From Liopterus haemorrhoidalis (lineage: Eukaryota; Arthropoda; Insecta; Coleoptera; Dytiscidae), in contig OZ020616.1 in assembly GCA_963971575.1 (NCBI GenBank), forward strand, positions 2,376,924-2,440,923: a stretch of DNA of 64,000 bases. Reading direction: 5' to 3'. The notes under the pieces were generated by a model. It searched no databases. It was not told the origin of the DNA and saw only the letters and a program-made list of their open reading frames with translations. Positions 56,420 to 64,000 of the stretch are shown here, in pieces. Within the stretch, counting starts at the first letter, position 1, and each line of letters opens with the position of its first letter. Made by a program: the position numbers and the translations under genes.

Positions 56420-57570
56420 TGGCTCATCGATCACAGCAGAAATATACTGCAACCAACTGGACGAAATAATGCAAAAATTTAAAGAAAAACAGCCTAGATT
56501 GGCCCACAGATCGACTCCTATCTTATTGTATGACAACGCTAGACCATATAGTGCACAAATAACTGTGGCAAAACTACAGGAATTGGAGTTGGAACTTCTT
56601 CATCATCCTCCAAACTCACCAGACCTAGCCTTCACTGACTACCACTTCTTCCGCAATTTAGACAACTTTTTAATAGGAAAACAGTTTAATTCCGACAATG
56701 CTATAAAACTGGCCTTCCAGGAATTCATCGACTCTCACCCGCCAGGGATTTATACCACCGGCCTGAACAACCTGCCGCTTAAGGGTGCGCACAACCGTAC
56801 AGTTTCCTATACATGACTAACAACCTGAAATAAAATTAGTAACAATCTATACATCAAAATTTTCAGCGAATTTTTATTTACCTAATAGGATATTTTTAAC
56901 TGTCAAAAGAACTGTCATGTAATTGTAAATAAACAACTTGCGTTATAGACGCCGTCTTGTAAACCATTCGACGCATATTTGTGTACCATGCGGCAAATTG
57001 TAGCTAAAGCTTCATTCTACAAATATGATTGGAGATAATTTGTTCTATTGTGAAAATTACTTATAATTATTGTACTTGGTAATCTACTTTTGCCGCCACC
57101 TCGAATCTGCTGCGGTTCTCAATATAGGTGCGGCGGATAAAAATGTTTCATTTTATGTAAAGAATACTTGTGTTTTATGTAAATAATATTTTTCGACGAA
57201 GGCTCTAAACTATAAACAATCATGTCGAAAAAAATGTTAACGTATTATTTGAACATTTTTACACAAAACTATATAAATATAAAAATTATTTGAAACCCAC
57301 AAATATATTTAAAAAATTACAGAATATTGTTGTGTAATACTTATTATTAAGTTATTTAGCAATAACATTTATACAATAATTTTTTCTACAATCAAAAATA
57401 TCTTATTAGATAGATAAAAATTCTGTGCCAAATTTGATGTATAGATTGTCACTAATTTTATTTCAGATTGTTAGTTTTGTATAAGAAACTAATAATCTCT
57501 GGGGGTTGTACGTAGGGTTAAATAGCAAAAGTGTATAGACATTATGGGTGCATACTTTGATGAATAAAAA
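56420..57570 (+). pseudogene. M1 mariner transposase C-terminus, split by TTAA-flanked element
   Basis: The frame includes SSITAEIYCNQLDEI, then the second catalytic Asp in YDNARPYSAQITV and the third in LAFTDYHFF, 34 residues apart. It runs to LNNLPLK, where the insertion occurs. After it, at 57,518, sequence resumes as a stop in place of Trp, then QKCIDIMGAYFDE and the normal stop. Everything upstream of SSITAE is degraded, with an A-run at 56,397-56,418. Confidence 0.85.
56783..57517. mobile_element. piggyBac-like non-autonomous element, 735 bp, TTAA duplication
   Basis: TTAA stands at both sides (56,779-56,782 and 57,518-57,521). The uninterrupted 'ccgcttaaatggcaaaag' is seen in the 1.2-1.7 kb copy. 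The inverted repeats share 'actaacaacctgaaataaaa' and 'acaatctatacatcaaa' over about 60 bp, plus outer 'tgcgcacaacc/tacgtacaacc'. The right end finishes GGG before TTAA as usual for piggyBac, but the left end reads GGG instead of CCC. No transposase. Confidence 0.9.
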
Positions 57571-57612
57571 AATTCCTTATATTTGTAAGTTATCAACCAA
57601 CTTTGCCTTTTT

Positions 57613-58666
57613 AGGGTTTTGTAGGTATGACCAAAAAACTCTTATACCGTCATTTTGTCGTCTGTCTGTCTGTCTGTCTGTCTGTTCGGTAAAAATTGTA
57701 GCCAAACGGCTAAACCTAGAGAGTTGAAATTTGGCATGCTTATACAACTCTTTGACCCGCACATAGGAAAAATACTAAAACATCTAAAAAACATATCCCC
57801 CTAAAAATATAAACAAATATGTGCTCATCGAAAAAAAAAATATTTTTTTATAATTCTGAGTAGGGTATCAAATGAAAGCCCTTGGTACGTGGATTAACGA
57901 TCAAATTTTTATTTTTGCAAAATAAATTATATTGAAGCGATTTTTGCCAAAATTGTGCAAAAATTTTTTTGTCCCACACCCTGTAGCCCAGATGGTTTAA
58001 ACTAAAAATCTGAAAAAATTCTAAGTAATGTACATTGGTGTGAACCGGAATAGTTCAACAGGAATTTTTGATCAGATTAGGTTTTTGGAAAAAAACGCAT
58101 TTTTTGTGATTTTTGGCTAATAATGTACACAAGTTATAGCTTTGTAACAAGCAACACTCTAACGTGTATGCTGGTCTAGTGGTATTTGACGCTGACTTTT
58201 CACCCATGTAACCCGATCCGATAGGGATCGAACCCTGGAGAAGAGACTATATATATATATATTTTTTTTTAGTTTCTATATTGTTTAAATTATTTTTTCA
58301 AAATTCTAATATTATTTTGGCAAATGTTGCATTTAATTTTTAAAAGCGTAAATTTAATAGCCAGTGGAAATTGTTTAAATTATAATTTAATTCTGTTTCA
58401 ATGTACACGAAATCAGAGGGGCGGAACTTATAGCAACCAATGGAAGCCATAGGCGCAATTTTTAAAATTCTTAATGAACCTTGCTATATGAAAAAAAAAT
58501 ACTGCACATATTTAGAAACCTAAATAATGGTATTAGGCGTTCGAATTAAAATTAACAAAAAAAATATTTTAATATAAAATTTGTTTTCGCATCCAAAATA
58601 ATCATCATTCACTTACTAAATACCTGCAAAACCCTGAAATGTGTGAAAATTCACACTTCACATCAA
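57613..58666 (+). mobile_element. Family A DINE-1-like element, complete, exact boundaries
   Basis: It is inserted in the T-run just before the M1 right terminus, so the boundaries are defined by the mariner. It starts 'agggttttgtaggtatgacc' and ends 'cacttcacatcaa', with 5 T on the left and 7 T on the right where the other M1 copy has 7 T in total. The inverted 'aatacctgcaaaaccct' lies about 40 bp before the 3' end, with the hairpin 'gtgtgaa-aa-ttcacac' between. GTCT tract at 57,660-57,684. Confidence 0.9.
58165..58238 (+). pseudogene. tRNA-like cassette in family A copy (Glu(UUC)-like)
   Basis: A box 'tggtctagtgg' is identical to that of eukaryotic tRNA-Glu. The anticodon arm region 'ctgacttttcacccatg' has TTC in place, and the B-box region 'gggatcgaaccct' has a T stem of mostly paired bases. 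The acceptor stem is not convincing. It is followed by an (AT)n run at 58,248-58,262. It sits at the same family A position as the 8.04 and 53.12 kb cassettes. Confidence 0.55.
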
Positions 58667-58703
58667 TTTTTTTCTACAAATTTCATCCTTGACGACCTAA
58701 TAT

Positions 58704-59567
58704 ATCCCAATAATTATTTTTCTCGAGATTTCTTAGAAAAAATAAGTCTAATTTTTCATTTCTCGAGAAATGAAAAATGTCGAGAAATCAGAAACACTAA
58801 GAGTTTCCAATAGATCACCCAATCTATTGACTTCTTTCACTTACTAAATGCATACGAAATCCTGAAGTGTATGAAACACTTCATTTTTTTACGTCATTGG
58901 ATAAAAACTAGTAGAGAATTCCTTTTAATATTTTCTTGACAAGCAATTCAACAAAAATGTGCTTTTTGATGTCTAGACCATTGTATAACTATAAATATAT
59001 TTTAAAATTCTTAACATAAAATTTTTTGACAAAGCCTGTAAATATCAAGAATGTATCCATCTTGAAAACTAAAATATCCAGGCTAAGCGTTCTCTTTCTT
59101 TTTCATTTTGCGAGCACATGAAAAAGTATAACATGAATCAGAATCAATAGGTACGGTATCAACGTGTTGAAAAAGATTGACATTAAAGTTATCCTCTCTG
59201 ACACCTCTGCTGACATAATGGCGGAGCTAAACAAACATGTTTCTTTATTATTGCTACCTCGATACCCTTGCTCTCAATACATCAAAGACATCCCTATCAT
59301 TTTTTAGAATCAAGTTGAAACCGGAGATTCTATTGTTACATCTCATTTTCTTCTACATAAATAAAATTGAAGGATGGTGAAAAGCGACACGCTCAAATAC
59401 GTTAACTGGTGGCCAAATTAATGTACCAAATACTGTAGTACAGTTTGAACTTATTATAGTATTTCCAAAATGAAATGGCCAGCTTGTTAAGAAGCTTAAC
59501 AATGCTGTAATGAGTTTATGGCAGTAATCCTGGGATTTGTTGCTGTAAAAAGAATATAGGAGGTATT
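58704..59567. other. No gene; 28-bp palindrome and family A-like 3' end
   Basis: A perfect 28-bp palindrome centred on CTCGAG lies at 58,751-58,778. At 58,838-58,890 'atgcatacgaaatcctgaag' with hairpin 'gaagtgt/acacttc' and a T-run is the 3' end of a family A relative. The rest is anonymous. Confidence 0.5.
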
Positions 59568-59568
59568 A

Positions 59569-60180
59569 AGGGGGGGGGGGGTCTGATAACCACATTTTAA
59601 GCATATTTTTGTGATTTTTTTTCAAATCTATGGTTAAATTTATTCATTTTCAAACTAAGTACATATATAAAGTATGTTTTGAAGAAGATACAAAAAAATT
59701 TTGAAGGCAAAATATGGCGAAATGAGCCAACTGTGGCAAATCTTCTCAGACTCCGGGAAAAAAATTAGATTTTGCGGTGACCAGCATAACTGGATCATCT
59801 GAAATCAAAAATCTAAAAAGATTTTGTTAGTTTATGAGTTTGCCGAGGTAATGACGTTGAGTTTTTATTTTTAAAATGATTTTTCAGTTTTTAACGTTAC
59901 TTAGAAGACAAAAAAAATTATTTCCCCTAAAAAATGAGTATATTTGTGATTATTAAATAAAAAAAAAAACATGAAAAAAATATATCTCAACGTCGTTACC
60001 TCGGAAAACTCATAAACTAACAAAATCTTTTTGGATTTTTGATTTCATATGATCCAGTGACGAGTTATGCTGGTCACCGCAAAATCAATTTTTTTTTCCT
60101 GGATCGTGGCTGTGTGTCCAAACTCTCCATTCCAAACCTGGTGTATTACCTAAGAGCATACCATTGGGGGGGGGGGTTAT
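59569..60180. repeat. Foldback with about 95-bp arms, G12 runs on both sides
   Basis: The left arm 59,768-59,861 and right arm 59,986-60,086 are inverted copies with about four mismatches and a 7-8 bp insertion in the right arm. The loop is about 124 bp. Runs of about 12 G lie at 59,571-59,582 and 60,165-60,176, both on the plus strand. Non-coding. Confidence 0.85.
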
Positions 60181-61157
60181 TATGGTCTACTTCAGACGCC
60201 AAAATTGTTTGGCACGGCTATGACACAATAAATTGTTCTAACGTTTTATTAAAATTACTACCACAGTAAATATTTTTCATGTATGCAATTTACTAAACCA
60301 ATAAAATTATAATTATTATTACAATGGCATTTTATAAAATTTATAAATATGAACACAACGTTTTAGTTCATTATATTTATACATTTATTATATTTAGTTC
60401 ATTATATATTGAGCATAGACAAAACAATTTTTAGAAACATGATATTTTTCAATATACAATTAAATATAATATTAATTATATATAAATAATATAAAACAAA
60501 TTGCAGACCAGACTAAACATTTAAAATTATAATTTAAATATATAAAATAAATTCACAACACGAAATCTAAAACCTCCTGAATCTAGTTTAAATGAAAACA
60601 TACCATACATAGAGTTTATCAAAGCTTTAAAAAATCTTCTATCGAATGTTACAATATTGTTTTGATTAAATTTGTATACAGTATCGTTCAATTTGTATTA
60701 AAAAGAACGTAAACTGCTCTGTCCACAGTTTTTACAATTAGTTTTTATTTAAATTACATATTTCTTTACGAGTTTTTTAAACAATTGACTGTTTTTATTT
60801 AAAGTTTGCTCGTAAAGAGTTTATGTTATTGTTTGTTGCAATATTTTGCTAATTTGTTAAATCTTCTAACTCAGTTTCTCAATTTCTCACAACTGTACCA
60901 CGTTTTTAGGATTTCATAGGTAGCACTGAGAATGGCACTCTGTCTGTCCGGCAGAAATTATAAATAATCTGTTTCACTTAACAGAGGTGGATCATGATGT
61001 TTAAGTTCAATAATTACTGTTTCTAAGGCTCTTTTCCCGAGAAAATATCTGAAAAAGGACAAAAAGCGTCCTTTTTTAATTTAAAAAAGGACAAGGATAG
61101 CCAGATGTTAAAAAAGGACTGTCCTTTTCAAAAAAAAAAAGGACAGTTGGCAACCCT
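60181..61157. other. AT-rich spacer with a family A 5' scrap and a hAT-like end
   Basis: At 60,907-60,975 'aggatttcataggtagcact' plus 'ctgtctgtccggcagaaatt' is a worn 5' end of a family A relative. At about 61,040-61,158, repeated 'aaaaaaggac' motifs lead into 'ggacagttggcaaccctа'-type sequence, resembling a hAT right end. No gene was recognised. Confidence 0.4.
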
Positions 61158-61909
61158 ACGTTGGCCCTACTATGGTTAAGGAACTCAAAATGAAAAACTA
61201 TTTTTTTGATATATTTTAAATTATCTGCATATATTATAAACTTTGAATGAAGAATACAATTTTTAATATAAAAATATTAAATAAGAATGAACTTAAGGAT
61301 GTGAACCCTGGGTAAACCTAATATTTCGGTACAATATTCTGAGGTAAAACAGTTAACAACTACGCAGTGAGACGTATTTGTGAGGAAGGAATGAAATCAT
61401 TTCAGCAAATTACCATGAACGCCAATCATATTAAGTTTTAATCGTATTTAATTATATTGTAACAAAGGTAATCCTAGGTCAGGATTGCGACATCTAAACA
61501 TTGTGATGTTCAGGTGTTTGATTAAAAAACTATTTGTTAGTGTCTAGCTTATGTTACCTGATTACGAAATGCATACGCAGCATTTTCGTAATAAGAAGAT
61601 ATTTGTCATAACGAATGAATATCGGAACTAGGTTACTCAGTAGGATAAGTACATGGACGTCGTACGTAATCCGGGCAGACTCCCTGATGGGTAGCCCCCG
61701 CCTCGGTGGTAGGTCCAAGCCGATTCCGGGCAACACGGGGTGGACCGAAGACATCCCCAACTCCATGGGTACATTCATACAATAACATTGTAAATTGGAT
61801 ATATATTTAATAAATTGGATATATAATTAAAAAATAGAGTTGGCTTTCAATATAACCATCCAACAATATCGAAGAATTTACTAATAAAATTCATGTCTAT
61901 ATTTGTAGA
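61158..61909. other. Anonymous; one GC-rich island at 61,665-61,770
   Basis: About 105 bp with 'gcccccgcctcggtggtagg' and 'attccgggcaacacggggtg' stand out in AT-rich DNA. A 74-codon minus-strand frame covers it without a domain I recognise. It could be part of a SINE or of a coding sequence. Confidence 0.3.
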
Positions 61910-62060
61910 CCAGTTTTTTGAAAATTTTATTTTTGTGTAAAGCACATTGATTTAAACCGGAATAGTACACGAGTAATTTTTGATCAAGTTAAGTTAAAAA
62001 AATTGCATTATTTGAGTTTCTGAAAAAAAAAAAGATTAATTTACGGCTAAATTGTGCTTT
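61910..62060 (+). mobile_element. Family A internal fragment
   Basis: 'aaaccggaatagtaca' and 'gtaatttttgatcaagtta' match the family A interior. Both ends are missing. Confidence 0.6.
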
Positions 62061-62109
62061 TTCTTGTATTTTTTGCTAGGGTATAGATAAGTTTTGATTT
62101 AAAATTAAA

Positions 62110-62526
62110 AATCAGCTGTGGCCACCATAGGACCGACCACCATCACAAAGTACTTGCTTAATTTATACTGCTTTATCAAAAAATGTCTCAAATAAAAGTT
62201 GTTAGTTATTGCTTTTATAACAATTTTTGTTAAATATATTTTTTTTCGAAATATTTCTCTGCTGTGAAATATTCGCAAAAATACTAAAACCGACGCGAGT
62301 AAAGTCCCATTGCTAGTAAACAATTTTTACCAAAAGTTGATCAACTCGTACCATTGATGTCAAAAGCTTAAATATGAAGTTTCATAAAAATCCTTTTAGC
62401 CAAGTTTGCTCTGCACGTCTACACGGACCAACAGACAGACCGACAGACAGACAGACAAACAAACAGACAGACAGACAAACAGACAGACAAACAGACAGAC
62501 AAACAGACAGACCGACAGATAGACAA
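62110..62526 (-). mobile_element. Family B element, 5' part replaced
   Basis: The minus strand carries the 3' hairpin end ('ggtggccacagctgattttt') at 62,110. The body runs up to the GTCT-type microsatellite at about 62,430-62,525, where it joins an M4 mariner derivative. The family B 5' end is missing. Confidence 0.75.
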
Positions 62527-62532
62527 CTTAAC

Positions 62533-62904
62533 TTAAGGATGAATTTCATGAAGGTCGTACAAAATCGGTTGTTGATCTCGAAAACATTGATGCTGTGCGT
62601 TAACTGATACTGCAATATGACTAATCGTGAGATTGAGGTATACTTGGGTATTAGTGGGATTGATATATTCAATATTGCATGAACATTTGGCCGTCAAAAA
62701 GATTTTTTCGCGTTGTCCACGTAATTTGACATTTGAGTGGAAAATGCCTCAATCGGAGTGGAAAAAGTACTTCGATAATTGCTTCAAACGCAAGCAAAAG
62801 TGGATCTTCATGGAGAATATTTTGAAAAACAATAAAGCCACTTTTGTTGATGAATATATTTTTTTTGATCTCAAATCCCGAAATATAAAAGGCAGCCCTC
62901 GTAC
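62533..62904 (+). mobile_element. Internally deleted M4-type mariner derivative, copy 2
   Basis: N-terminal coding remnants (DEFHEGRTKSVVDLENIDAV and the VKKI region) join directly to the C-terminal region (MPQSEWKKYFDNCFKRKQKW) and the right terminus ending 'ggcagccctcgta'. The deletion matches the copy at 3,413-3,790. Confidence 0.8.
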
Positions 62905-63634
62905 GTTTTTTAAATTAAAAATTTTTAAACCAGATTCGGTGATTTCAAAAACTTTAAGTTATTTTTCAATATATTCCTTATCTATTTAATATTGGGATTT
63001 TTAAATTATATTTTATTGTGGAGTATCAAATGAAGGAACTGAAAACGGAGATTAAGAAATGAAGTGGTAAAAAAATACGCACGTACTGAAGTGTTAAAAA
63101 TATATTTTAAATTTATAAACCATTCAACAGAAATAACTCATGTCCCATGAGATATTGACGTGCAAATATAAATTAAATTATATTCGTCCTAATTGTATAA
63201 CTTTAAATAACTTCCATCAATAAAACAAATTACTTACATATTAAAAATTGCTTTATCGATAATTGACTGAAACTTTTTCAATTACATAGAAAGGTTTTCA
63301 GAGCTTAAACGAGTATATTAGTAACTGTAAATTATTAACGGTATTGCTATAATAATTTTATTTGTTCTCATTATAAACTCAGATCATGCAATATGAAATC
63401 TAATCAAATATGGAATCAAATTGCTTCGTTCCACCGAGCATATTAAACAAACTACTGAATGAACTATTAATTAGTTACAGGTTAGTTAACTAACTTTAGA
63501 ATTATAAAGTATTTGTTTGATTAATAACCAAAAAATAAAGAGCTGTTTTAAATTACACTGTTGTCCTGTGAATTTTAATGATAATACCAGATTTCTGCTG
63601 GATAGAGACAAATATTTGTCGTGGGGGGAGAGAT
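62905..63634. other. No recognisable feature
   Basis: AT-rich sequence with no domain or repeat recognised. Confidence 0.4.
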
Positions 63635-64000
63635 ATCTCTTATTATATTTTGCAAGTGTTGGTATGTATGTTCTATTCGTTTTCTGGTGTAACTCTATTT
63701 TTCCCTTAACGCGGAGAGAGGAAAATGAACCGCCGTTTTATCCGGGTGATTTTTTTAGTGCTTAGGTTTTATTTTATTCGAAAGGGGGTATTGACTAATT
63801 TTTATTGATAAAAACATGCATTTTTTCCTCGAATCCGTGGCGTTGATCGTCAACAATGAACAGCACGAACTGGTTTCACCTGACGATAAAAGATGTGTAT
63901 TAATATTTCTACTATTTAGGCGATGATTTCGGACAAAAACTGAATTGAAAACCCTACAGTTGAAGATATTTTGTTAGTAAAATTGCTGATATGTGTAAAA
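63635..64000 (-). repeat. Family E dispersed repeat, copy 2, runs off the window
   Basis: It is the inverted counterpart of 13,560-14,185: 'gtgttggtatgtatgttcta', 'gcggagagaggaaaatgaac', 'ttagtgcttaggttttattt' and 'gacgataaaa' occur in matching order. The far end lies beyond the window. Confidence 0.6.

Larger units (their letters stand above)
56066..58697 (+). mobile_element. M1 mariner carrying two nested insertions
   Basis: The left end 'agtcgtcaaggatgaaattt' and right end 'aaatttcatccttgacgacc' are flanked by TA on both sides. Removing the TTAA-flanked element (56,783-57,517) and the family A element (57,613-58,666) gives a sequence that aligns with the other M1 copy at 1.2-1.7 kb. Confidence 0.9.

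Noticed and set aside
1..64000. Prokaryotic features (operons, ribosome binding sites, terminators, origins)
   Set aside because: Transposon types, satellites and composition are eukaryotic; no such signals are meaningful here.

Overview
This 64 kb window is AT-rich eukaryotic DNA, most likely from an insect or other arthropod. It carries several arthropod mariner lineages, Tc1-like and DD41D transposons, hAT, PIF/Harbinger-like and piggyBac-like non-autonomous elements, non-LTR retrotransposon scraps and long satellite arrays. I found no convincing host gene, exon chain, rRNA or CRISPR. Nearly every recognisable coding stretch is a broken transposase or reverse transcriptase, so this is intergenic or heterochromatin-like sequence. 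I cannot name the species.

Layout. 0-4.4 kb: end of a family A element, mariner remnants, a 79-bp tandem array (2.43-3.38 kb) and a decayed reverse transcriptase. 4.4-5.4 kb: Harbinger-like element. 6.2-8.6 kb: family A element with a 1,307-bp DD41D transposon inside it. 9.1-10.8 kb: mariner with a MITE in its right end. 11.7-13.3 kb: family B element, then a retrotransposon ORF split by a family C MITE. 17.8-19.7 kb: a MITE split by a 1.5-kb hAT. 21.8-27.4 kb: about 37 monomers of a 150-bp satellite, including a 1,351-bp higher-order repeat in three copies that look identical. 27.4-33.7 kb: retrotransposon and mariner scraps, a second DD41D copy, a decayed multicopy arthropod gene and a second family C element. 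34.6-40.4 kb: cluster of family B elements. 40.5-44.6 kb: Harbinger-like, TCA-duplicating, hAT and Tc1-like MITEs. 47-48.2, 52.5-53.6 and 57.6-58.7 kb: further family A copies. 50.1-51.1 kb: third DD41D copy. 54.4-58.7 kb: a DD39D transposase split by a hAT, beside a mariner that contains both a TTAA-duplicating element and a family A element. 59.8-60.1 kb: foldback with nearby G-runs.

The most interesting item is family A. Its short inverted repeat near both ends, internal GTCT microsatellite, 3' hairpin and insertion into T-runs match non-autonomous Helentron (DINE-1-like) elements. Three copies carry, at the same internal position, a tRNA-like segment that differs between copies while the flanking sequence stays alike. 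Target-site duplications allow exact reconstruction of many nested insertions, giving a relative history of transposon activity.
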